From assembly GCA_903837255.1 (NCBI GenBank), contig CAILTZ010000724.1:1-12673 (forward strand): a stretch of DNA of 12,673 nt. Direction: 5' to 3'. Numbering within the stretch: the stretch's first letter is position 1; each line of letters opens with the position of its first letter. This document shows positions 7,383 to 12,673 of this stretch, piece by piece. The position numbers and the translations under genes are program-made. The notes beneath the pieces were generated by a model. It was not told the origin of the DNA, did no database searches, and saw only the letters and a list, made by a program, of their open reading frames with translations. Origin of the DNA: an uncultured Pirellula sp. Lineage in GTDB: Bacteria > Planctomycetota > Planctomycetia > Pirellulales > Pirellulaceae.

Positions 7383-8105
7383 CTACGCGTCGCTCTGGGC
7401 CCCAAAGGATTTGAAGTTGCATCGCAGACGCGTCATCGCTTGGCAGTAGTCTGCCTCGCGGAAAATCGCCGAACCCACCACGAGCAGGTCGGCACCATGG
7501 GACGTGACGGCATTTGCCGTCTGGCAATTGACTCCGCCGTCGACCTCAAGCAAGAGCTTTGGGCCGAAGGTTTCGCGGAGGTATTTCAAGCGATCCAGAG
7601 CGATGGGGTTGAAGGCTTGGCCTCCAAAGCCGGCCGCAACGCTCATGACCAATACCAGATCGCAATGTGGGACAAAAGGCAGTATCGACTCGATCGGAGT
7701 CGAGGGGTTGATCGCAATCCCTGCGGCCACACCCAAGGATCGTATTTGATCAAGCAGTTCGGTCGGTTGCGGCTCGGCCTCGATATGGAACGTGATCGCA
7801 TCAGCCCCAGCTTCTACAAAGGACTTGGCGTAGCTTTTTGGCGAGCTGATCATCAAGTGCACATCGAGCTTGAGCGATGTAATGCGCCGCAGAGACTCGA
7901 CGATCGGCATACCATACGAGAGGTTCGGAACAAATTGTCCGTCCATGACGTCCAGGTGCAGGGCCTCAACCCCAGCCTCCTCCAATCGCTCGACTTCGCG
8001 CTGCAGATTGGCAAAGTCACACAGAAGCAACGAGGGTAGAACCGTGGGGCGAATCGCCCGAAATAATTCCAGTGTTTGCTCGACACGCGAACCGTTTTGG
8101 CTCAT
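7383..8105 (-). CDS. rpe: Ribulose-phosphate 3-epimerase
   Basis: This TIM-barrel enzyme interconverts ribulose 5-phosphate and xylulose 5-phosphate in the pentose phosphate pathway. With ATG at 8105 it has 240 residues, close to the usual 220-230. Family motifs appear in order: LPSLLLCDFANL, LHLDVMDGQFVPNLSYG, LDVHLMI, ITFHIEA, INPSTP, GFGGQAF, LLEVDGGVN and GADLLVVGSAIF. The metal and acid/base residues His50, Asp52, His83 and Asp189 are all present. The usual SVNPGFGGQ loop reads SVAAGFGGQ here. The frame is open upstream to a GTG at 8162, but that extension has no conserved sequence. No good Shine-Dalgarno precedes the chosen ATG. It is the first gene of the minus-strand group. Confidence 0.95.
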   Translation of the reverse strand: MSQNGSRVEQTLELFRAIRPTVLPSLLLCDFANLQREVERLEEAGVEALHLDVMDGQFVPNLSYGMPIVESLRRITSLKLDVHLMISSPKSYAKSFVEAGADAITFHIEAEPQPTELLDQIRSLGVAAGIAINPSTPIESILPFVPHCDLVLVMSVAAGFGGQAFNPIALDRLKYLRETFGPKLLLEVDGGVNCQTANAVTSHGADLLVVGSAIFREADYCQAMTRLRCNFKSFGAQSDA

Positions 8106-8248
8106 AAAGGATGTGCAAGGAGAGTGAGTTCGGGTCGAAGGGACCCTCGTATGGCAATTCACAATAAATCCCTCAGTGGCCTAGCACAAGGGGCAAAATG
8201 GACAGTCCAGTCAGGTAACCCACCCAAAACCCACCAATAGGAGGGGTA
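8106..8248. promoter_or_regulatory. Divergent control region between rpe and uvrC
   Basis: These 143 bases separate two genes pointing away from each other, so both promoters must lie here or inside the genes. I find no strong -35/-10 pair. TTCACA at 8158-8163 is a fair -35 for uvrC, but only TAGCAC follows at 18 bases. An 11-base palindrome, TGGAC-A-GTCCA, sits at 8199-8209 and overlaps a CAGTC-CAGTC direct repeat. The right end is an A/C-rich stretch leading into the uvrC ribosome binding site. Confidence 0.5.
8239..8246 (+). promoter_or_regulatory. Strong Shine-Dalgarno for uvrC (decides a GTG start)
   Basis: AGGAGGGG lies four to five bases before GTG at 8249. It is the best ribosome binding site in the window and supports the GTG over any later in-frame start. 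Confidence 0.75.
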
Positions 8249-9745
8249 GTGTCCGAAGAAAAACCACTCGACCCGGAGCCCACCGAAGACCCGCTTTCGG
8301 GGAACGTAGGCTATCGGCGAGCAGCCCAGAAAGTCCGGGATTTCCCACAAACCACCGGCGTTTACTTGATGAAGGACTCCACCGGAGTGGTGATCTACAT
8401 CGGCAAGGCCAAGAATCTGCGGTCTCGGGCCGGGAGCTATTTTCAGTCGACAGCCGAGAGAGAGGCCAGGACCGCCGATTGGATTCACGAAATCGCCGAC
8501 ATCGACTACATGGAATGCGATAGCGAGGTCGACGCTCTTTTGACCGAGAACCGATTGATCAAAGATATCCAGCCTCGCCACAACAAGGATCTCAAAGACG
8601 ACAAGACCTTTCCCTACTTGATGATCACCACGCACGAGGACTACCCGAGAGTTGAAGTGACACGCTCTCCGAAGGCCAAGGGAGCCAAGCTCTACGGACC
8701 TTTCACCAGCGCCGGTCAACTTCGCGGTGCACTGCAGGTCATGCAGCGTGTCTTTCAATTCCGGACCTGTTCGCTAGACATCGACGCGAGCGACCCTCGA
8801 TGGCAATGGTTTCGCCCCTGCTTGTTGGCATCCATCAAGCAATGCTCGGCACCTTGCAATTTGAGGATTTCCAAGGAGGACTACAAGCGCGACATTCGGC
8901 GGTTGCAAACATTTCTCGAAGGTGGCAGTCAGAGGCTCTTGGCACAAATGCGCGAGGAGATGCTCGAGGCGTCCAAGCAATTGGATTTCGAGAAAGCTGC
9001 CAAGCTCCGCGATGAGATTCGACTCCTGGAGAACCTCAATCGACGTGGGGAGATCGACACCCATGCCCAGCCCGAGGTCTTCTACATCGATCCCAAACGT
9101 GGCATGCGAGCCCTGCGCAAGGTGCTCGGCATGGATCGCGACCCTCGGGTCATCGAAGGGATCGATATCGCGCATCTGGGCGGCCAAGACACCGTCGCCT
9201 CGTTGGTCCAGTTCCTCGATGGCCTGCCGTTCAAACCCGGATACAGGCGTTATAAGATCCAAGGCGTCGAGGGGATCGATGATTTCCGCTCCATCCACGA
9301 AGTCGTCTCCAGGCGATTTCGACGTATGGCAATCCAAGAGGATACCTTTCCGGATCTGCTGATGATCGACGGCGGCAAAGGCCAACTCAATGCCGCGTTG
9401 GCCGCGTTTCGCGATTGCGACCTGACTCCGCCGGTGCTCGTCTCGCTGGCCAAACGCGACGAGGAGATCTATCTGCCCGGGGAAAAAGAACCCCTGCGGC
9501 TCGGACGCGACTCGTTTGCCCTGAGACTCCTGCAGTACGTCCGGGACGAAGCCCACCGGTTCGCTCAGCACTACCACCACCTGCTCCGCCGCAAAAGCGC
9601 ATTCGATCCTGCGAAAGATCGCTCAAAAAGCTCCCGCCGACGTGGGGATAGGAAACCGAGTTCCCAAGCCCCTGCTAACCCCCAAGCTGATGGCAACCCC
9701 TCCGATGGCAATCCCTCAGGCGACCCACGTTCGTCCACCGATTAA
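8249..9745 (+). CDS. uvrC: UvrC excinuclease subunit, short form without C-terminal HhH domain
   Basis: UvrC makes both incisions next to DNA damage in nucleotide excision repair, working with UvrB. The 498-residue protein has the GIY-YIG nuclease (GVY at 37-39, YIG at 50-52), then four Cys (174, 191, 199, 203) matching the Fe-S cluster ligands, a UVR UvrB-binding helix (LDFEKAAKLRDEIRLLENL, about 245-263), and the RNase H-like nuclease with GIDIAHLGGQDTVAS, IDDFRSIHEVV, MIDGGKGQL and RDEAH (Asp306, Asp345, Asp374, His436). It is about 110 residues shorter than E. coli UvrC. The tandem helix-hairpin-helix region after the nuclease is missing, and the segment between UVR and nuclease is short. 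The chain ends in about 45 residues rich in Ser, Arg, Pro, Asn and Gly. The family call is firm. Confidence 0.94.
   Translation: MSEEKPLDPEPTEDPLSGNVGYRRAAQKVRDFPQTTGVYLMKDSTGVVIYIGKAKNLRSRAGSYFQSTAEREARTADWIHEIADIDYMECDSEVDALLTENRLIKDIQPRHNKDLKDDKTFPYLMITTHEDYPRVEVTRSPKAKGAKLYGPFTSAGQLRGALQVMQRVFQFRTCSLDIDASDPRWQWFRPCLLASIKQCSAPCNLRISKEDYKRDIRRLQTFLEGGSQRLLAQMREEMLEASKQLDFEKAAKLRDEIRLLENLNRRGEIDTHAQPEVFYIDPKRGMRALRKVLGMDRDPRVIEGIDIAHLGGQDTVASLVQFLDGLPFKPGYRRYKIQGVEGIDDFRSIHEVVSRRFRRMAIQEDTFPDLLMIDGGKGQLNAALAAFRDCDLTPPVLVSLAKRDEEIYLPGEKEPLRLGRDSFALRLLQYVRDEAHRFAQHYHHLLRRKSAFDPAKDRSKSSRRRGDRKPSSQAPANPQADGNPSDGNPSGDPRSSTD
9689..9718 (+). repeat. 15-bp tandem repeat in the uvrC tail
   Basis: Two adjacent 15-base units (gatggcaaccsctc-like, two mismatches) encode DGNPS-DGNPS near the UvrC C-terminus. 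They lie in the low-complexity tail that replaces the helix-hairpin-helix domain. Confidence 0.7.
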
Positions 9746-9861
9746 CTCGCTGGGTTTCAAGGGACTGGGTTTATAAGGGGTTGGGTTCGTGGCCTGGCCA
9801 CAAATAATTCCAGCAGTCTGGATTCTCAGGGAAACAGGTTTTCGTTACTGTAGTGCTTGCC

Positions 9862-9888
9862 CCGTGAATGCTTGACCGTGAATGCTTG
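9862..9888 (+). repeat. 14-bp period tandem repeat upstream of pckG
   Basis: The 13-mer CCGTGAATGCTTG occurs twice, separated by one base. It lies 52 bases before the chosen pckG start. A looser echo, AGTGCTTG, precedes it at about 9852. Repeat spacing of about 1.3 helical turns is compatible with a regulator site, but no partner is identifiable. The repeat also creates the spurious upstream ATG at 9868. Confidence 0.65.
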
Positions 9889-9939
9889 CGGATGCTACTT
9901 CGTTTCGCAGGGTCGTATATCGAAGGGTTGGGAAATCAG

Positions 9940-11760
9940 ATGAGCACCGACGTACTAGAAAAACTCCCATTCGATTGCCCCAATCCGGCATTGGAAAAGT
10001 GGATTCGCAAAATGGCTGGGATGTGCCAGCCCGATCGCATCGTGCTGTGCGACGGTAGCGACCAAGAATGGCACTCCCTGACCGACCAACTCGTCGAGTC
10101 CAATACGCTCATTCGACTCAACGAGAAACTCCACCCGAACTCGTTCCTGGCCCGCAGCCATCCCTCGGACACCGCACGCGTCGAGGACCGGACCTTTATC
10201 TGCTCGCTGCGGGAATCCGATGCCGGTCCGACCAACCACTGGCAGCACCCCGACAAAATGAGAGGGTTGCTCAAGGAAAAATTCACGGCCAGCATGCGCG
10301 GACGGACGATGTATGTGGTCCCGTTTTGCATGGGGCCAATCGATAGCCCCCTGGCCCTCGTAGGAGTCGAATTGACCGACTCGCCCTACGTCGTCATCAG
10401 CATGAGGATCATGTGCCACATGGGCCAGAAGGTCTTCCGCAAACTCGGTGCCCACGGCGCGTTTATCCCATGCCTCCACAGTGTCGGTGCTCCCCTGGAC
10501 CCCGGCCAACACGATGTGCCTTGGCCCTGCAACGACGAAAAATACATCGTCCATTTCCCCGAGGCCCGCGAGGTCTGGTCCTACGGCAGCGGATATGGTG
10601 GAAACGCACTGCTTGGAAAAAAATGCGTCGCCCTGCGCATTGCAAGCACCATCGCCAGGGACCATGGCTGGATGGCCGAACACATGCTGATCATGGGATT
10701 AGAAAGCCCCGATGGAGCCAAAACCTATCTGACCGCAGCTTTCCCAAGCTCCTGCGGGAAGACCAACCTAGCGATGATCACCCCTCCCGAGGGATACCTC
10801 AATGCCGGCTGGAAAACCACCCTCGTCGGCGACGATATCGCTTGGCTCTGGCCTGGCAAGTCCGGCAAACTCCATGCGATCAACCCCGAGACCGGATTCT
10901 TCGGCGTCGCTCCCGGAACCTCCTGGCAATCCAACCCAGGGGCCATGCACGCACTGTCCAAAAACACAATCTTCACCAACGTCGCCCTCTCCGACGATGG
11001 TGGCGTGTGGTGGGAAGGACTCTCGCCACCACCGAAACAACTCATCGACTGGACCGGCCAAAATTGGACCCCAAATTGCGGTCGACTAGCCGCCCACCCA
11101 AACTCTCGTTTCACAGCCCCAGCCGATCAATGCCCAAACATCGATCCACGCTGGCAAGATCCCGAGGGTGTTCCCATCGATGCGATCATCTTCGGTGGCA
11201 GACGTCCAACCACCATGCCCCTGGTCTTCCAAGCCTTCGACTGGACCCACGGTGTGTTTCTCGGAGCCACCCAAGGCTCCGAGACCACCGCAGCAGCAAG
11301 CGGCCTGGTCGGTACCGTACGACGCGATCCGATGGCCATGCTCCCGTTCTGCGGATACAACATGGGCGACTACTTCGCCCACTGGCTCGACATGCGCAAA
11401 CACATTCGAAGACTACCGAGAATCTTTCACGTCAACTGGTTCCGAAAAGACGCCCAAGGCAAATTCCTATGGCCTGGCTTTCGCGAAAACATCCGAGTCC
11501 TCGAATGGATCGTCAAACGATGCCAAGGAAAAATTCCCGGCTACGAAACCCCCATCGGATGGACTCCTGATTGGCAAGACTTCTGCATCGATGGCCTCGA
11601 TGGCTTTAGCGAGTCGCAGTTCGACGCAGCGATGGAGTTTCGCCCAGAGGATTTCCTGGCCGAAATCACCAGCCAAAACCAGTTCTTCTTGAAACTCTAC
11701 CACTCCATGCCCAAAGAACTCCTCTGCCAACACGAACTTCTTATGGCTCGAATGGCATAA
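9940..11760 (+). CDS. pckG: Phosphoenolpyruvate carboxykinase (GTP)
   Basis: Converts oxaloacetate and GTP to PEP, GDP and CO2, the entry step of gluconeogenesis. The 606-residue length matches the GTP-dependent family (about 600-620). Visible signatures: [16 protein letters not shown] (substrate Arg region), the P-loop FPSSCGKTN (about 269-277, with the reactive Cys272 typical of GTP-PEPCK and Lys274), [10 protein letters not shown] (metal-binding Asp pair), [51 protein letters not shown] (about 418-422) and [18 protein letters not shown] at 9940 is chosen because conserved sequence begins there and GGGA precedes it by about six bases. The open frame continues back to 9868 without conserved content. 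It is separated from uvrC by 194 bases, so it probably has its own promoter; the leader holds a tandem repeat. Identification is firm. Confidence 0.97.
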   Translation: MSTDVLEKLPFDCPNPALEKWIRKMAGMCQPDRIVLCDGSDQEWHSLTDQLVESNTLIRLNEKLHPNSFLARSHPSDTARVEDRTFICSLRESDAGPTNHWQHPDKMRGLLKEKFTASMRGRTMYVVPFCMGPIDSPLALVGVELTDSPYVVISMRIMCHMGQKVFRKLGAHGAFIPCLHSVGAPLDPGQHDVPWPCNDEKYIVHFPEAREVWSYGSGYGGNALLGKKCVALRIASTIARDHGWMAEHMLIMGLESPDGAKTYLTAAFPSSCGKTNLAMITPPEGYLNAGWKTTLVGDDIAWLWPGKSGKLHAINPETGFFGVAPGTSWQSNPGAMHALSKNTIFTNVALSDDGGVWWEGLSPPPKQLIDWTGQNWTPNCGRLAAHPNSRFTAPADQCPNIDPRWQDPEGVPIDAIIFGGRRPTTMPLVFQAFDWTHGVFLGATQGSETTAAASGLVGTVRRDPMAMLPFCGYNMGDYFAHWLDMRKHIRRLPRIFHVNWFRKDAQGKFLWPGFRENIRVLEWIVKRCQGKIPGYETPIGWTPDWQDFCIDGLDGFSESQFDAAMEFRPEDFLAEITSQNQFFLKLYHSMPKELLCQHELLMARMA

Positions 11761-11780
11761 GCAGAAATAATGCTTTTTTT
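11759..11780 (+). terminator. Weak intrinsic terminator after pckG
   Basis: A 5-bp stem AAGCA/TGCTT with a 7-base loop begins inside the pckG stop codon and runs straight into a run of seven T (11774-11780). The stem is short and AT-rich, so efficiency is doubtful, but position and T-tract fit. Confidence 0.45.
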
Positions 11781-11801
11781 GGGGTTTTAGTTCCAGCGAG
11801 A

Positions 11802-11832
11802 TTGACATTCGGGACTTGGCCACCCTACCATG
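11802..11832 (+). promoter_or_regulatory. Candidate promoter for the secreted Cys-rich protein gene
   Basis: A perfect TTGACA (11802-11807) is followed after 19 bases by TACCAT (11827-11832), a four-of-six -10 box. The spacer is longer than ideal. A start point near 11839 would give a leader of about 115 bases and would exclude the earlier in-frame start codon at 11830. Confidence 0.45.
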
Positions 11833-11955
11833 TATCACATGCCGATTGGACTGTGTCCGTGGCCCCATGGTTTATTCAAGACCATGCCAAGTGTTCAGAA
11901 TGTGATGTTAGTCAGAGTGTCAAGTTTTTTCCGCCATCCTGTTTGGAGAGAGTTC

Positions 11956-12405
11956 ATGATGAAGAATCTTTTTGCTGCGGCCATCGCCGCCCTGTTCGCG
12001 TTCACTGCCGTCAATGCTTATGCCGACAAGATCGACTTTACCAAAGTAAAGTGCATGGTCTCGGGCGCTGCTGCTAAGGAAGCCAAGTCCAGCGCATGGA
12101 AAGACGGCAACGTCTACTTCTGCTGCGATAACTGCAAGGGCAAGTTCGAGGCAGACAAGAAGGCCATGGCTGCCAAGGCCAACCATCAGTTGATCGCCAC
12201 CGGCCAAGTCACCCAGAAGGCTTGCCCATTCTCCGGCGGAGAAGTCAAAGCCGACACGGCTGTTGAGTTCAAGGGAGCCAAGATCGCTTTCTGCTGCAAC
12301 AACTGCAAGGGCAAGGCTGAGAAGATGAGCGACGACGACAAGGTTGCTAACCTCTTCGGCGAAGATGCTTACACCAAGGCCAAGTTCGCCAAGGCTGCTA
12401 AGTAA
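11956..12405 (+). CDS. Secreted protein with two YHS/TRASH-like Cys-rich repeats
   Basis: The 149-residue protein has a clear signal peptide (MMKN, a hydrophobic Ala/Phe core, cleavage expected after AYA at 23). The mature part is two repeats offset by exactly 57 residues: Cys33-x3-Gly37...Cys56-Cys57-x2-Cys60 and Cys90-x3-Gly94...Cys113-Cys114-x2-Cys117, each with FCC(D/N)NCKGK. This resembles YHS/TRASH-type metal-binding modules (CPxSG...FCCxxC). Binding of copper, zinc or another soft metal outside the cytoplasm is plausible but not shown. It is Lys/Ala-rich, with a short charged tail. ATG at 11956 follows GGAGAG at seven bases; ATG at 11959 is an alternative. The gene is monocistronic, with its own candidate promoter and a strong terminator, suggesting substantial expression. 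Similar small proteins are common in planctomycetes, from general knowledge. Confidence 0.85.
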   Translation: MMKNLFAAAIAALFAFTAVNAYADKIDFTKVKCMVSGAAAKEAKSSAWKDGNVYFCCDNCKGKFEADKKAMAAKANHQLIATGQVTQKACPFSGGEVKADTAVEFKGAKIAFCCNNCKGKAEKMSDDDKVANLFGEDAYTKAKFAKAAK

Positions 12406-12410
12406 TTTCA

Positions 12411-12438
12411 GGCTGCTGACTAGTTCGGTCAGCGAGCC
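12411..12438 (+). other. Stem-loop in the 3' untranslated region
   Basis: GGCTGCTGAC pairs with GTCAGC-G-AGCC across a 7-base loop (TAGTTCG), giving ten base pairs with one bulged G. It starts six bases after the stop codon of the secreted Cys-rich protein and has no T-tract, so it is not a terminator by itself. It precedes the true terminator by 17 bases and may protect the mRNA 3' end. Confidence 0.6.
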
Positions 12439-12455
12439 AATCGAATATCCATATC

Positions 12456-12494
12456 AACGGTTGTGGGGCCTTCGGGATCCACAGCCGTTTTTTT
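12456..12494 (+). terminator. Strong intrinsic terminator with UUCG loop
   Basis: ACGGTTGTGGGGCC and GGATCCACAGCCGT form a stem of about 14 pairs with one mismatch, two G-T pairs and a C(TTCG)G tetraloop, followed at once by seven T (12488-12494). It closes the transcript of the secreted Cys-rich protein. Confidence 0.9.
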
Positions 12495-12506
12495 ATTGAT
12501 TGAAAG

Positions 12507-12569
12507 GGCCTGGAATTCCTTGATTTCGGCGCTGTCTGCTCCAGGCCGGGAAACTATAATCGGCCCGGC
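12507..12569 (+). promoter_or_regulatory. Promoter with nested inverted repeats for the right-edge gene
   Basis: A perfect TATAAT lies at 12555-12560; CTGTCT at 12532-12537 is a poor -35 at 17 bases. Two inverted repeats sit on it. GGCCTGGA (12507-12514) with TCCAGGCC (12540-12547) brackets the -35, and GCCGGG (12545-12550) with CCCGGC (12564-12569) brackets the -10. Just downstream CGTTCGAGA occurs twice (12569-12577, 12586-12594). The arrangement suggests a repressible promoter, but no regulator is known. Confidence 0.5.
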
Positions 12570-12596
12570 GTTCGAGATTCGGTTTCGTTCGAGAGC

Positions 12597-12673
12597 GTGG
12601 GCAGATCCAAAGTGGGTACTCTGGTCGACGACGCTTGTTGGATGTTTGAGTCGATGCTCGAAGGCGACTTTGG
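12597..12673 (+). CDS. Possible start of a further gene (cut by window edge)
   Basis: From GTG at 12597 the frame is open to the edge (25 codons, beginning VGRSKVGTLVDDACWMF). It follows a candidate promoter whose start point would be near 12567. In-frame ATGs are also present further in (for example the Met of CWMF), and another plus-strand frame is open too, so both frame and start are uncertain. I do not recognise the protein from so little sequence. Confidence 0.3.
   Translation, partial: MGRSKVGTLVDDACWMFESMLEGDF

Noticed and set aside
7363..7527. Upstream extension of the histidine-phosphatase-like gene
   Set aside because: It lies antiframe inside rpe, has no conserved sequence, and a GGAG site marks the ATG at 7362.
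8063..8074. 12-mer AAATAATTCCAG shared with about 9802-9813
   Set aside because: One copy is coding sequence of rpe and the flanks differ; two occurrences are not enough to call a site.
8106..8162. GTG start at 8162 for rpe
   Set aside because: Adds 19 residues without family similarity; the ATG at 8105 gives a near-normal length.
8159..8758. Minus-strand open frame opposite the start of uvrC
   Set aside because: It is a shadow of the strong uvrC frame and has no motifs of its own.
9789..9801. Palindrome GTGGCCTGGCCAC as a uvrC terminator
   Set aside because: The one-base centre cannot form a normal hairpin loop and no T-tract follows.
9868..9939. Upstream ATG for pckG
   Set aside because: It falls within the tandem repeat and the added 24 residues are not conserved; the ATG at 9940 has a better ribosome binding site.
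9955..10683. Minus-strand open frame opposite pckG
   Set aside because: It is a shadow frame of a highly conserved enzyme gene.
11830..11955. Earlier start for the secreted Cys-rich protein
   Set aside because: It lies in the predicted -10 region and would bury the signal peptide behind 42 residues; GGAGAG precedes the ATG at 11956.

Overview
The window looks like chromosomal DNA of a planctomycete, most likely of the Pirellula/Rhodopirellula group. The reasons are moderate GC, many starts without a clear Shine-Dalgarno, a TAT-signalled Gfo/Idh/MocA-type protein, a small secreted Cys-rich YHS/TRASH-like protein, and an edge gene resembling proteins I associate with planctomycete genomes. This placement rests on protein character, not on a search. 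I see no rRNA, tRNA, CRISPR array, insertion sequence, integrase or phage gene.

Layout: everything left of about 8105 is read on the minus strand and everything right of about 8249 on the plus strand. The 143-base stretch between them is a divergent control region. Minus strand, in order of transcription: rpe (ribulose-phosphate 3-epimerase), a histidine-phosphatase-fold protein that has lost its catalytic residues, then after a leader with a candidate promoter and hairpin accD (acetyl-CoA carboxylase beta subunit), nadA (quinolinate synthase, 9 bases after accD) and a ten-helix DMT-like membrane protein. After a second candidate promoter come a TAT-exported GFOR-like protein with replaced catalytic residues, an App1-type HAD phosphatase, and a putative lipoprotein that starts inside the stop codon of the phosphatase gene and runs off the left edge.

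Plus strand: a short UvrC (GIY-YIG, Fe-S cysteines, UVR and RNase H-like nuclease, but no C-terminal HhH pair), GTP-dependent PEP carboxykinase (pckG) with a 14-bp tandem repeat in its leader, and a small secreted protein made of two exact 57-residue Cys-rich repeats. That last gene ends in a hairpin and then a strong UUCG-capped terminator. A new promoter with nested inverted repeats follows, and probably the first codons of another gene.

Most genes are central metabolism or repair: pentose phosphate pathway, fatty-acid initiation, NAD synthesis, gluconeogenesis and nucleotide excision repair. The least ordinary points are two apparent pseudoenzymes (6781-7362 and 2207-3271), the shortened UvrC, the duplicated secreted Cys protein, and the App1 phosphatase/lipoprotein pair joined by a TAATG junction. 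I see no defence system, biosynthetic cluster or mobile island.
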